A stretch of 64,000 nt of DNA from Mucilaginibacter_A sp965201005 (lineage in GTDB: Bacteria; Bacteroidota; Bacteroidia; Sphingobacteriales; Sphingobacteriaceae). Position 1 is the first letter of the stretch. Each line of letters begins with the position of its first letter. The stretch spans positions 1,178,001 through 1,242,000 of the forward strand of contig NZ_OZ241747.1 in assembly GCF_965201005.1 (NCBI RefSeq), written 5' to 3'. Below are positions 18,104 through 27,228 of this stretch, piece by piece. The notes beneath the pieces were generated by a model. The model searched no databases. It was not told the origin of the DNA and saw only the letters and a list, made by a program, of their open reading frames with translations. Position numbers and translations under genes: made by a program.

Positions 18104-18124
18104 CTATCGGCTTTTAGCCGATAG
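18104..18124 (+). repeat. Right-end hairpin of the IS200-type remnant
   Basis: CTATCGGCT and AGCCGATAG form a perfect 9-bp stem with a TTT loop, 39 bp after the transposase remnant, where IS200-type elements carry the subterminal hairpin recognised by TnpA. Confidence 0.75.
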
Positions 18125-18782
18125 TAGTTTAATCGCACTACTTATTAAATATAATTTGTGAACAATATTTATATTGACAACAAATAGATCATCCTTTAAG
18201 AAATGATACTTAATTGTTAAAATACTGTTGACAGTGAAACTTGTGTAATATCGTTTATCAATGTAAATTTCAAAATCGGTAAATGAACCGTGTGGATTTG
18301 AGGTTGCCATTGGTGATTTAAGTCAGAAATTTGAATATTGATATTTATGTTTCCGGAACAATAAATCACCTTTCACCATGCTTCTTTTATCACCATAAAT
18401 TATGAACATATCAATATTGCTGATGCTGTTTTTACCGTATAAAACTTGTTGGGCACAGCAAAAATGTTTTAACAAAAGCTAAAATACTATTGAATAAACT
18501 GTAGAAAGCCGGTTAGTTTTGGGAAATGTGCACTGTTGATAAATGTGTCCTGATGTCAAAATCCCTTGTCGCGCAGCAAAGTTTTATTAAAACGGATGGC
18601 CGCCTTGGTTTTGTTTTAGGCAAATCCGACATAATAAGGGTTTTTTGAAACAAAAAGATGATTTTACGGGCGATCTGCTACAGGAAGGATCAAGCCAAAT
18701 GCTGTTTTTAGCACTGGTTTTTCTACCTGGAGTTTGATCTGAACACATTCCAATAATTGATTTAAAGCTGATAAAAAAATAA
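18125..18782. other. Gene-free stretch with three repeat words
   Basis: No convincing gene. Repeat words are at 18378 (ATGCTTCTTTTATCACC), 18423 (ATGCTGTTTTTACCGTAT) and 18699 (ATGCTGTTTTTAGCAC), all plus strand. The end of this stretch should carry the promoter of the mannan-cluster symporter. Confidence 0.6.
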
Positions 18783-20639
18783 ATGAAGTTAAGACTGATT
18801 GATGTTTCCATCTTGGTTGCCTACCTCGTGCTGATGCTGATGATCGGTTGGTACATGCGCAAAAAAGCCAGTCAGGATAAAGAAAGCTACTTGATGGGCG
18901 GTAAAAAGTTGCCCTGGTACATGCTCGGTTTAAGTGATGCTTCAGACATGTTTGATATTAGCGGAACGATGTGGATGGTGGCCTTATGCTTCGTTTACGG
19001 CCTAAAAAGTATCTGGATCCCGTGGCTTTGGCCGGTGTTCAACCAGGTTTTCAACATGATGTTTTTGGCCAAATGGCTGCGCCGCTCCAACGCTGATACC
19101 GGTGCCGAATGGCTGGCCACGCGCTTTGGCACTATAGGCAAAAACGTAAAAGCATCGCACAATGTAACGGTTGCTTTTGCGCTGATTGGCTGCCTTGGGT
19201 TTTTGGCTTACGGCTTTATTGGCCTGGGCAAGTTCATCGAAATTTTTGTGCCCTGGAACATGATCGAGGCTTACGTTCCTTTCCACATTGCCCCGCAATA
19301 TGTGGCACATTTTTACGGTATTATCTTCACGCTTTTTGCCATGTTTTATTCTATTTTAGGCGGGATGCACAGTATCGTTCTGGGCGATGTGATCAAGTAC
19401 GCGATCATGACGGTTGGCTGCATTGCCATTGCGGTAATTGCAATGATGAACCTTCACGGACACGGTGGCCATACGTTAAACGTGCCGCACGGTTGGGCCG
19501 ATCCGTTTTTTGGCTTGCACCTTAACATGGACTGGTCGCACATCGTCCCGGCGGCCAACCAGAAAATCAAAGATGATGGCTTCGGTCTGTTCGGTATTTT
19601 CTTTATGATGATGCTTTTCAAAGGCGTTTTTGCCAGTTGGGCCGGCCCGGCACCAAATTATGATATGCAAAAAATGCTCTCCACACAATCTCCAAAAGAC
19701 GCTTCTAAAATGACCGGTTTTGTATCGATCATGCTGCTGCCCGTCAGATATTCTATGGTGATCGGATTAACGGTTTTGGCTTTATTGTACTACAATCAGC
19801 TCGATTTGGCCGCTCCCGGTGGCGGAACCGATTTTGAACGTATTTTGCCCGGGGCAATTAATCAGTTTCTGCCTGTCGGGATTCTGGGAATCGTGCTGAC
19901 CGGTTTGCTTGGTGCTTTTATGGGCACTTTCTCCGGAACATTGAATGCTGCTCAGGCGTACGTTGTGAACGATATCTACCTGAAATACATCAACCCAAAC
20001 GCGCCAACCAAAATCATTATTTACATGAATTATCTGGTGGGCGTTGTGGTGGTGGTTTTGGGCGTTACGCTGGGGTTTTTCGCTAAAGATGTGAACAGTA
20101 TTTTGCAGTGGATAGTGGGCGGATTATACGGCGGTTACATCGCGGCCAACGTGCTGAAATGGTATTGGTGGCGCTTTAATGCCAACGGTTTTTTCTGGGG
20201 GATGGCCAGCGGGATTGCTTCGGCTTTGCTGCTGCCTTATGTCAAAATCTGGTTTCCTTCAGTTTTTTTCAACCTCGATTTATACAATTGGCCAATGCTT
20301 TTTGTAATCTCTATTATTGGCTGTATTGCAGGCACTTACGCTGCACCACCAACAGATATCGAAGTGCTTAAAAAGTTTTACCGTACAGTTCGGCCCTGGG
20401 GTTTTTGGAAACCGGTCCATGAGTTGGTTGTGGCCGATGATGCTTCTTTTATCGGTAATAAAAGGTTTAAACTGGATATGTTTAACGTGGTTTTGGGCGT
20501 GATCGCACAACTTTGCTTTACCATTTTGCCGATGTATTTTATCCTTTGGATGAAGCTGCCGTTGTTGATCACCATCGGCTTGATTGCTGTAATTATGCTG
20601 ATCCTGAAAAAAACCTGGTGGGACAAACTAGAGAACTAA
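18783..20639 (+). CDS. Na+/solute symporter of the mannan cluster (SSS family, ManB-like)
   Basis: A 618-residue sodium:solute symporter with about 13-14 membrane spans. The N-terminal helix and GWYMRKKASQDKESYLMGGK segment, followed by LPWYMLGLSDASDMFDISGT, are typical of the SSS family. It lies 29 bp before a GH130 phosphorylase and near GH26 and epimerase genes, matching the Bacteroides fragilis mannan pathway in which a symporter brings mannobiose into the cytoplasm. Transport of mannobiose is inferred from this context. A TC-type repeat word falls in the codons for DDASFIG in the last cytoplasmic loop. Confidence 0.9.
   Translation: MKLRLIDVSILVAYLVLMLMIGWYMRKKASQDKESYLMGGKKLPWYMLGLSDASDMFDISGTMWMVALCFVYGLKSIWIPWLWPVFNQVFNMMFLAKWLRRSNADTGAEWLATRFGTIGKNVKASHNVTVAFALIGCLGFLAYGFIGLGKFIEIFVPWNMIEAYVPFHIAPQYVAHFYGIIFTLFAMFYSILGGMHSIVLGDVIKYAIMTVGCIAIAVIAMMNLHGHGGHTLNVPHGWADPFFGLHLNMDWSHIVPAANQKIKDDGFGLFGIFFMMMLFKGVFASWAGPAPNYDMQKMLSTQSPKDASKMTGFVSIMLLPVRYSMVIGLTVLALLYYNQLDLAAPGGGTDFERILPGAINQFLPVGILGIVLTGLLGAFMGTFSGTLNAAQAYVVNDIYLKYINPNAPTKIIIYMNYLVGVVVVVLGVTLGFFAKDVNSILQWIVGGLYGGYIAANVLKWYWWRFNANGFFWGMASGIASALLLPYVKIWFPSVFFNLDLYNWPMLFVISIIGCIAGTYAAPPTDIEVLKKFYRTVRPWGFWKPVHELVVADDASFIGNKRFKLDMFNVVLGVIAQLCFTILPMYFILWMKLPLLITIGLIAVIMLILKKTWWDKLEN
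20440..20453 (+). repeat. Intragenic repeat word, TC type
   Basis: ATGCTTCTTTTATC inside the symporter, read as D-A-S-F-I, followed by the A/T tract TAATAAAA. Confidence 0.85.
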
Positions 20640-20668
20640 AATCTTATAAAAAATATTAAATCTTAACA

Positions 20669-21847
20669 ATGACAACAGATTTTGAGGCAAGATTGACCAC
20701 TATAAAACATGATTACGAACAGCTGATCACGCGCGAAAACGAAAAAGTTGAAGCTGGAAACGGCATTTTCGACCGCTATCAATATCCGGTTTTAACCGCT
20801 GCACACGCACCTTATTTCTGGAAATATGACCTGAATCCGGAAACAAATCCGTTTTTGATGGAGCGTATTGGCATCAATGCTGCTTTTAATGCCGGTGCAA
20901 TCAAATTTGAAGGCAAATATATGCTGGCTGTCCGCGTGGAAGGCGCAGATCGGAAATCGTTTTTTGCCATTGCCGAAAGCGAAAACGGCGTGGATAAATT
21001 TCGTTTTTGGGATTATCCGATTGATATGCCGCAAGGCGAAAACTCGGCCGATACCAATGTTTATGATATGCGTTTGGTGAAGCATGAAGATGGTTGGGTT
21101 TACGGTTTGTTTTGTACAGAGCGCCGTGATCCATCAGCACCGGCCGGCGATCAATCATCCGCTGTGGCACAATGCGGCATTGCGCGTACGCATGATCTAA
21201 AACATTGGGAACATTTGCCGGATTTAAAATCACCATCACCGCAGCAGCGCAACGTGGTTTTGCACCCGGAATTTGTGGATGGGAAATACGCTTTTTATAC
21301 GCGTCCGCAAGATAGTTTTATCGAGGCCGGAAGCGGCGGCGGTATTGGTTACGGCCTTTCCGGATCGATGGACCCGGCCGTGGTTCATCACGAAACTGTG
21401 CTGGATAAAAAAGTTTACCACACCGTTTACGAAGCAAAAAATGGCTTAGGCCCTGCACCCATCAAAACAGAAAAAGGCTGGTTGCATTTGGCACATGGCG
21501 TGCGCAACACGGCTGCCGGTTTACGTTATGTGTTGTATATGTTCATGACGGATTTGCAGGATCTGACCAAAGTTACGCACAAACCAAACGGTTATTTTAT
21601 TGCCCCGGAAGGCGAGGAGCGCATTGGTGATGTGTCCAACGTGGTATTTAGCAACGGCTGGATTGCGGATGAAGACGGCAAAGTTTTCATTTATTATGCA
21701 TCTTCGGATACGCGGATGCACGTGGCCACCAGCAGCATTGAGCAGTTGGTTGATTATGTGATCAAATCGCCGGAAGATCAATTCACTTCCGCAGAAACCG
21801 TGAAATCAATTACAAAACTAATCCAGCAAAACCAGCAATTTTTATAG
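20669..21847 (+). CDS. GH130 family beta-mannoside phosphorylase
   Basis: A 392-residue five-bladed-propeller glycoside phosphorylase, close in length to 4-O-beta-D-mannosyl-D-glucose phosphorylase (about 390). The Asp in VYDMRLV (Asp133) is the likely general acid of the family; KYMLAVRVEGADRKSFFAIA and RNVVLHPEFVDGKYAFYTRP carry sugar- and phosphate-binding residues. In the known pathway the epimerase turns mannobiose into mannosyl-glucose and this enzyme splits it with phosphate into mannose 1-phosphate and glucose. The neighbours provide every other step. There is no signal peptide, so it is cytoplasmic. Confidence 0.92.
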   Translation: MTTDFEARLTTIKHDYEQLITRENEKVEAGNGIFDRYQYPVLTAAHAPYFWKYDLNPETNPFLMERIGINAAFNAGAIKFEGKYMLAVRVEGADRKSFFAIAESENGVDKFRFWDYPIDMPQGENSADTNVYDMRLVKHEDGWVYGLFCTERRDPSAPAGDQSSAVAQCGIARTHDLKHWEHLPDLKSPSPQQRNVVLHPEFVDGKYAFYTRPQDSFIEAGSGGGIGYGLSGSMDPAVVHHETVLDKKVYHTVYEAKNGLGPAPIKTEKGWLHLAHGVRNTAAGLRYVLYMFMTDLQDLTKVTHKPNGYFIAPEGEERIGDVSNVVFSNGWIADEDGKVFIYYASSDTRMHVATSSIEQLVDYVIKSPEDQFTSAETVKSITKLIQQNQQFL

Positions 21848-21878
21848 GCTAAAAGAAGCATACTGTTTTTACAGGCAT
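21847..21878. repeat. Head-to-head pair of repeat words, TC type and GT type
   Basis: GGCTAAAAGAAGCAT (minus) and ATACTGTTTTTACAGGCAT (plus) share their first two bases, starting on the last base of the GH130 stop codon. It is the only place where both types meet directly. Confidence 0.85.
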
Positions 21879-21975
21879 AAATTTGAGCTGGAGCAGAAAA
21901 GTCCGGACTTTCTATAAATCCGGACTTTCTGTTACTTAAATAACATTACATTTTTTTCAGGTTGAAGAGGTTGAC

Positions 21976-21992
21976 ATACTTCTTTTATCCAC
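21976..21992 (+). repeat. Repeat word, TC type
   Basis: ATACTTCTTTTATCCACCC, ten bases past the stop of the minus-strand AraC gene, followed by AAATTC. Confidence 0.82.
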
Positions 21993-22001
21993 CCAAATTC
22001 A

Positions 22002-22877
22002 TCAAACAAAAATCCGGTTGCCCGAATAATTTTCGCGGAATTCTTTTGGCGTGCAAACTTTCTTCTTTTTAAATAGCCTGTTAAAATGCGAAATGTTGTT
22101 GAAACCACATTTGTAGGCCACTTCGGCAACGGTTTGTGTAGTGTCGATCAGCATCCGGGAAGCATGGCCCAATCTGATTTCGTTCAAACTGTCGATAAAT
22201 GTTATACCGGTGCGCTTTTTAATAAACCGGCTGAAGGAAGCTTCGGGCATATTGGCAATTTTGCTAACCTCGGCCAAAGTAATTTCGCGGTTAAAGTTGG
22301 CGTTCATGAATTCAAAAGCTTTTTCGATACGACGACTGTTGTAATTCGATTTTTCGTTGTTAAAAGTAGCATCAGACAACGTATGCATGTTGCGGGAAGT
22401 AGAAAGATCATGCAAAATCGAAAACAACTCAAGCACAGAATCAAAACCGCTTTTTTGCGTTAAGCCAACAATGCGCGGTTTCAAACGCCTGATAGTGCTT
22501 TCTGAAAATAAAATACCGCGCTGCGACCGTTCAAGCATATTCCTGATAAAACTCAACTGGTTCTTTTTAAGCAGTTTATCATCAAAAAGGTCTTTATGAA
22601 ACTGTATCGTTACCTCCGTAATTTCTTCACTTTTGCATTGATGTGTAAACCATGCATGGTACTGGTTTGGGCCGATGAAAACCAGTTCCAGATCATCAAT
22701 CAAATCAATATGATCGCCCACAATCCGCTTGGCACCTTTAGCATTCAGGATAAGGTTTAACTCGTATTCTTCGTGATGGTGAAGCGGGAAATCAAACTTT
22801 TTTTTCACCCTCGAAAACAAAGTAAAGCAATCACTTTGTGTAAGCGGCGTTATTTCCCTGATTACATTGCTGTGCAT
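22002..22877 (-). CDS. AraC-family regulator of the mannan cluster
   Basis: A 291-residue protein with an N-terminal cupin-type domain (FPLHHHEEYELNLILNAKG) and a C-terminal double helix-turn-helix (about 185-285) containing YKCGFNNISHFNRLFKKKK and TPKEFRENY. The HHHEEYE start is the sugar-sensing type found with carbohydrate clusters in Bacteroidota. It lies between the symporter-GH130 pair and the divergent GH26-epimerase pair, so it probably controls both in response to a mannan-derived sugar. The inducer is inferred from position only. Confidence 0.92.
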   Translation of the reverse strand: MHSNVIREITPLTQSDCFTLFSRVKKKFDFPLHHHEEYELNLILNAKGAKRIVGDHIDLIDDLELVFIGPNQYHAWFTHQCKSEEITEVTIQFHKDLFDDKLLKKNQLSFIRNMLERSQRGILFSESTIRRLKPRIVGLTQKSGFDSVLELFSILHDLSTSRNMHTLSDATFNNEKSNYNSRRIEKAFEFMNANFNREITLAEVSKIANMPEASFSRFIKKRTGITFIDSLNEIRLGHASRMLIDTTQTVAEVAYKCGFNNISHFNRLFKKKKVCTPKEFRENYSGNRIFV

Positions 22878-23081
22878 AAACTGTGGTTTTTTAATAAAAA
22901 AAATTAAAATACGATTAAATTTGTGTTAAAATAATACCATAAATATATGGTTCAAATTTTATCTTAATTTGAAAATTAATATTATGTTTAAATAATGTTA
23001 AAAACGTATTATCGAGATTGTAACAGGCAATAGATTAGCAGTAATTTTACTTCCTGTACGCAAGTTTTATTTTAGAGCAAC
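22878..23081. promoter_or_regulatory. Divergent regulatory region between the AraC regulator and GH26 genes
   Basis: 204 very A/T-rich bases. A weak Bacteroidota-type promoter for the GH26 gene may be ATTGTAACA (23018) with TAATTTTA about 20 bp downstream near 23041. No clear direct repeat for AraC binding is visible to me. Confidence 0.35.
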
Positions 23082-24203
23082 ATGGACATATTCAAACAAA
23101 TGGTTATCAGTAGTTTATTATTGACGCAAATTATTTCAGTCCAAAATGCATCAGCGCAAAATATTTTACCATGCGATAAAGCAGCTACAACAGAAACACA
23201 GATTTTATACAGCAATATGCAAAAACTGGCACAGAAAAGTGTTATTTTCGGGCATCAGGATGATCTGGCTTACGGGGTGGGCTGGGCTTATCAAAATGGC
23301 CGTTCTGATGTTAAAAGTGTTGCCGGTGCTTATCCCGGTGTTTACGGCTGGGAATTGGGCCGTTTGGAGTTAGACAGTGCCAGAAACCTGGATGGCGTAC
23401 CTTTCAAAAACATAATTTCCTATGTAAAAACAGTATATGGCCGTGGCGGCATCAACGAGTTTAGCTGGCATTTTGATGATCCGGTTACCGGTGCAACCGC
23501 CTGGAGCACGCCAACAACTACGGTAAATCAAATTATCCCGGGCGGAGAACATCATCAGGCGTATGTAGAATACCTGGACAAATTTGCCCGTTTTGACAAC
23601 CAGTTAAAAGGCCCTAAAGGGGAAATGATCCCGGTTATTTTCCGTCCGCTGCATGAGCACACCGGCGGCTGGTTTTGGTGGGGAAACAAAGAATGTACAC
23701 CCGAAGAATATATTGCACTTTGGCGTTTTACAGTGGATTACCTCCGCAACACTAAAAAACTGCACAACCTGATCATTGGCTATTCTGCTGCGGGTTACCA
23801 AACAGAACAGGAATATTTAGAGCGCTATCCAGGTGATAATTATGTGGATATTATCGGGTTTGACGCTTATATGGACAAAGATGCAGATTACTTTAAAAAA
23901 GATTTGAACAACCGTTACCAAATCCTTGAAAAAGTAGCTGCGTCACATCACAAATTACCTGCTTTAACAGAAACAGGTTATATAATGATCCCTGATCCGA
24001 CGTGGTGGACAAAGGTTTTGCTTCCGGCTTTGAAACAGTATAAAACGGCATACGTATTAACCTGGAGAAATTGGAAACAAGAGCACTATTTTGCACCTTT
24101 TCCGGGCCAGGCAAGTGCTTCAGATTTTAAAAAGTTTTACGCTGATCCGAAAATGATCTTTCAAAATAAGCTACACGCTTCCATTTATACAAAAAAACTA
24201 TAA
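23082..24203 (+). CDS. GH26 endo-beta-1,4-mannanase (ManA-like)
   Basis: A 373-residue secreted glycosidase. A signal peptide of about 26 residues ends at SAQN. The catalytic acid/base is Glu192 in RPLHEHTG and the nucleophile Glu297 in ALTETGY; VIFGHQDDLAYG and YGWELGRLE are further GH26 motifs. It cuts beta-mannan to mannobiose outside the cytoplasm, the first step of the cluster's pathway. Its stop codon overlaps the epimerase start by one base (TAATG), so the two are translationally coupled. No lipobox is seen, suggesting a periplasmic or released enzyme. Confidence 0.94.
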   Translation: MDIFKQMVISSLLLTQIISVQNASAQNILPCDKAATTETQILYSNMQKLAQKSVIFGHQDDLAYGVGWAYQNGRSDVKSVAGAYPGVYGWELGRLELDSARNLDGVPFKNIISYVKTVYGRGGINEFSWHFDDPVTGATAWSTPTTTVNQIIPGGEHHQAYVEYLDKFARFDNQLKGPKGEMIPVIFRPLHEHTGGWFWWGNKECTPEEYIALWRFTVDYLRNTKKLHNLIIGYSAAGYQTEQEYLERYPGDNYVDIIGFDAYMDKDADYFKKDLNNRYQILEKVAASHHKLPALTETGYIMIPDPTWWTKVLLPALKQYKTAYVLTWRNWKQEHYFAPFPGQASASDFKKFYADPKMIFQNKLHASIYTKKL

Positions 24204-25402
24204 TGCCGAAACCTAAAATCGTTGATTTTGAAAATGAACTGGCCCAGATTTTAAAATATTGGGCAATACATACTTTAGATAAACCTTACGGCGGTTTTTT
24301 TGGGAAAATCGACCACAATAATCACGTTTATACAAAAGCACCAAAAGGCTCTGTATTGAACGCACGGATTTTGTGGAGCTTTTCTGCAGCTTACAACCAC
24401 AATCAAAATCCCGAATACCTGGAGTTGGCCAAGCGCAGTTTTGATTATATCCGCAATTATTTTATCGATGGGATTTATGGTGGTGTGTTCTGGACAGTTG
24501 ATCACCTGGGATTGCCTTTAGATGCTAAAAAGCAGGTTTATGCCCTGGCTTTTAACATTTACGGACTTACAGAATATCATCGTGCCTGTGGGGATGTATT
24601 GGCTTTGGCTTTGGCTAAAGAGCTTTTTTTATTGATAGAAAAGCACAGTTTTGATCCTGAAAAAGGCGGTTATTTAGAAGCTTTTTCACGCAATTGGAAA
24701 GAGCAGGCCGATTTGCGTTTAAGCGAAAAAGATTTCAACGAAAAAAAAACCATGAATACGCATTTGCATATTCTGGAAGCTTACACCAATTTGTACCGCA
24801 TCTGGCCTGACGAGATTTTGGCCACACAAATCCATGCTTTGATCGATAATTTCCTTGTGCATATCATCAACCCAAAAACCAACCGTTTGATTTTGTTTAT
24901 GGATGAAAACTGGCAGCCAAAATCAACTATTGTTTCTTACGGACATGACATTGAAGCTTCGTGGTTGTTGCTGGAAGCTGCCGAAGTTTTGGGTGATGAG
25001 GCTAAAATTTCATCGGTAAAAACAGTATCAGTAGCAATGGCGCGCGCCGTGGCCAGCGGTTTGGATGCAGACGGATCAATGTATTATGAGTTTGAGCCGG
25101 ATCAAAAGCACCTGATTAAAGAACGCCATTGGTGGGTTCAGGCGGAAGCGATGGTCGGTTTTTTAAATGCCTGGCAACTTACCGGCGAAAAGGTTTTTTT
25201 CAATCAATTTACACACGTCTGGAATTTTACAAAACAACATATTATCAGTACCGATAAAGGCGAATGGGTTTGGGGCTTGAACGAAGATTATACCTTAATG
25301 GCCGGAGAAGATAAAGCCGGCCTGTGGAAATGCCCATACCACAACTCGCGGGCCATGCTGGAAGTGATAAACAGGTTGAAGAAAGGTGTTTTAAACCACT
25401 AA
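24203..25402 (+). CDS. Cellobiose/mannobiose 2-epimerase (AGE family)
   Basis: A 399-residue (alpha/alpha)6-barrel epimerase without a signal peptide. Likely catalytic histidines are in NTHLHILEAY, SYGHDIEASWLL and CPYHNSRAML, with RHWWVQAEAM carrying the sugar-stacking aromatics. It changes the reducing-end configuration of beta-1,4 disaccharides; beside GH26 and GH130 it should turn mannobiose into mannosyl-glucose. It is coupled to the mannanase gene by a one-base overlap. N-acylglucosamine 2-epimerase is the alternative name in the family but fits the context less well. Confidence 0.92.
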   Translation: MPKPKIVDFENELAQILKYWAIHTLDKPYGGFFGKIDHNNHVYTKAPKGSVLNARILWSFSAAYNHNQNPEYLELAKRSFDYIRNYFIDGIYGGVFWTVDHLGLPLDAKKQVYALAFNIYGLTEYHRACGDVLALALAKELFLLIEKHSFDPEKGGYLEAFSRNWKEQADLRLSEKDFNEKKTMNTHLHILEAYTNLYRIWPDEILATQIHALIDNFLVHIINPKTNRLILFMDENWQPKSTIVSYGHDIEASWLLLEAAEVLGDEAKISSVKTVSVAMARAVASGLDADGSMYYEFEPDQKHLIKERHWWVQAEAMVGFLNAWQLTGEKVFFNQFTHVWNFTKQHIISTDKGEWVWGLNEDYTLMAGEDKAGLWKCPYHNSRAMLEVINRLKKGVLNH

Positions 25403-25436
25403 AATTATTAGTAAATTGGCTGTGATAAATAAATTT

Positions 25437-26597
25437 ATGGCTGATTTACCACAACGATTTATTGCTCATTTTGACCTGGATTCGTTCTTCGTAAGTGTAG
25501 AGCGTTTAAAAGACAGTTCGCTGATTGGTAAACCTGTAATTGTTGGCGGGACTGGCGACCGTGGCGTTGTGGCAGCCTGTAGTTATGAAACCCGTGTATT
25601 TGGCGTGCACAGTGCCATGCCGATCAGGCAGGCACGCAAACTTTGCCCGGAAGCCATTGGTGTCCGTGGTGATTTTGAAAGTTACAGCTATTATTCGCGT
25701 ATGGTTACTTCCATTTTGCGCGATAAAGTGCCTGTTTTAGAAAAAGCCAGTATTGATGAATTTTATGCTGACCTGACCGGAATGGACCGCTTTTTCGGTT
25801 GCAGTCAGTTTACCAAAGAACTGAAGCAAACCATTGTGAAAGAAACCGGCTTGCCTATTTCTTACGCACTGGCATCCAACAAACTAATCTCTAAAATTGC
25901 GACCAACGAAATCAAACCCGATGGACAAATAGAGGTAAAACACGGTACTGAAAAGCTGTTTTTATCTACCTTAAAAATAGACCGTATGCCCGGGATTGGT
26001 GAAAAAACTGCTGTTACCCTGCGGCAGATGGGCATTTTTACGTTAAAAGAATTAAGTGAATCCAATCCTGCTTTGATGGAACTGCGTTTTGGAAAAGGCG
26101 GCCATGATTTGATTAGAAGGGCAAACGGAATTGACGATTCGCCGGTTGTGCCTTACTCAGAACGTAAAAGCATAAGCACCGAAAACACCTTTGAAAGCGA
26201 TACACTCAATGTTGATTTTTTGCAGAGCGAACTGGTGCGCATGACCGAAAAAATCGCGTACTTACTTCGGCAGCAAAAAAAACTAAGCGGTTGTGTAACC
26301 GTAAAAATCCGTTATGCTGATTTTTCTACCGAAACCAAGCAAGCGGTAATTGGCTACACGGCCGCAGATCACATAATTTTGGCCGCTGTAAAAGAGCTTT
26401 TTAAAAAATCTTACCATCCAAACCTGCAAGTGCGGCTGATTGGGGTAAAGCTGAGCCATTTGATCAAAGGCGAATATCAGTTAGACATGTTTTCCGAAAA
26501 AGCAGAAAACACAAAATTGTATGCTGCGCTGGATCAAATCCGCAACCGGTTTGGGGACAAATCTGTGCTTCGTGCCAGTGGTTTGCAAAAACCCTGA
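25437..26597 (+). CDS. dinB: DNA polymerase IV (Y family)
   Basis: About 386 residues with the Y-family palm motifs FIAHFDLDSFFVSVE (first metal site) and KASIDEFYADLTG (second, SxDE-like), the YETRVFGVHSAMPIRQA fingers segment, an HhH thumb (MPGIGEKTAVTLRQMGI) and a C-terminal little-finger domain. It performs low-fidelity bypass synthesis past DNA damage. The frame opens at TTG 25416, but ATG 25437 is preferred because the conserved domain begins a few residues later. It follows the mannan cluster by chance rather than function. No C-terminal beta-clamp motif is obvious to me. Confidence 0.93.
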   Translation: MADLPQRFIAHFDLDSFFVSVERLKDSSLIGKPVIVGGTGDRGVVAACSYETRVFGVHSAMPIRQARKLCPEAIGVRGDFESYSYYSRMVTSILRDKVPVLEKASIDEFYADLTGMDRFFGCSQFTKELKQTIVKETGLPISYALASNKLISKIATNEIKPDGQIEVKHGTEKLFLSTLKIDRMPGIGEKTAVTLRQMGIFTLKELSESNPALMELRFGKGGHDLIRRANGIDDSPVVPYSERKSISTENTFESDTLNVDFLQSELVRMTEKIAYLLRQQKKLSGCVTVKIRYADFSTETKQAVIGYTAADHIILAAVKELFKKSYHPNLQVRLIGVKLSHLIKGEYQLDMFSEKAENTKLYAALDQIRNRFGDKSVLRASGLQKP

Positions 26598-26608
26598 CCG
26601 AAATGCCG

Positions 26609-26622
26609 ATGCTTCTTTTATC
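26609..26622 (+). repeat. Repeat word, TC type
   Basis: ATGCTTCTTTTATC, 11 bp past the dinB stop, followed by GGGTAAAATTTG. Confidence 0.85.
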
Positions 26623-26721
26623 GGGTAAAATTTGTTTAGCCAAAAGAGAAATAGTTTAAACCCGGCCGAAAATTATTCGTAGAAAGCAATAACCCCTGAA
26701 CCATCAGATAAAAGTTTAACT

Positions 26722-26913
26722 ATGAACCCGGATCAGTATTGTACCGTTTTAAACGTGATCAACGTTGTTGGCACAAATATTTTAGGTTTAACTTTTTGGG
26801 GCACTTCGGTAGAATTTATTGCGGACGACAACAGCATATCTGCCGGCATCGTTTACTTTCTAAATAAAGATGAAGCTTTGAGCCTGGATATTGGGAACCG
26901 GTTTTTGAGGTAG
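26722..26913 (+). CDS. Possible small protein of unknown function
   Basis: A 63-residue frame starting at ATG (MNPDQYCTVLNVINVVGTNI) in an otherwise empty stretch, mixed in composition and without known motifs. It ends 6 bp before the convergent MNT gene. Codon use looks ordinary, but support is weak; it could be a chance frame or a fragment. Confidence 0.3.
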   Translation: MNPDQYCTVLNVINVVGTNILGLTFWGTSVEFIADDNSISAGIVYFLNKDEALSLDIGNRFLR

Positions 26914-26919
26914 TTAACT

Positions 26920-27228
26920 TTATTTTTGATAAAAGCTGATGCCAACACGGTCAATATGTTCTTTTAAATCTGGCTGGTCAAGCAAGTTATAAGCCACAAC
27001 ATCTACATAATAAGGAATCGGTAAAACTTCATTCAGGTAAGCTTTCAAATTTAAAGCGATGACAGCAGAAACATTTTTTCCTGTAATGGCCAAATCAATA
27101 TCACTTCCCTTCCTGTAATTTCCTTTTGCCCTGCTTCCGAACAAAACTGCTTTTTCAACTTCCTGATAATCTTGTAGGGCAGCCAAAATCAATTGATAAG
27201 ATCTACGGGTTATACCAAACGTGTTCAT
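26920..27228 (-). CDS. Minimal nucleotidyltransferase (MNT antitoxin-like)
   Basis: A 102-residue MNT protein. The pol-beta-type motif GSRAKGNYRKGSDIDLAI (31-48) shows the Gly-Ser pair and the two metal Asp residues (Asp43, Asp45), with a third acidic residue in YVDVVAY. Stand-alone MNT proteins pair with HEPN partners, where they adenylylate and silence the HEPN RNase. Its ATG overlaps the stop of the HEPN frame (ATGA), as in such operons. The HEPN partner is interrupted, so this antitoxin may now have no target. Confidence 0.88.
   Translation of the reverse strand: MNTFGITRRSYQLILAALQDYQEVEKAVLFGSRAKGNYRKGSDIDLAITGKNVSAVIALNLKAYLNEVLPIPYYVDVVAYNLLDQPDLKEHIDRVGISFYQK

Noticed and set aside
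16014..18150. The 16-18 kb stretch as a genomic island with phage genes
   Set aside because: Only one small unknown protein and one decayed IS200-type transposase are present; there is no integrase, attachment repeat or structural gene.
18587..18811. 74-codon minus-strand frame before the symporter
   Set aside because: It runs over the symporter start and promoter, has no motif, and its composition is unlike neighbouring genes.
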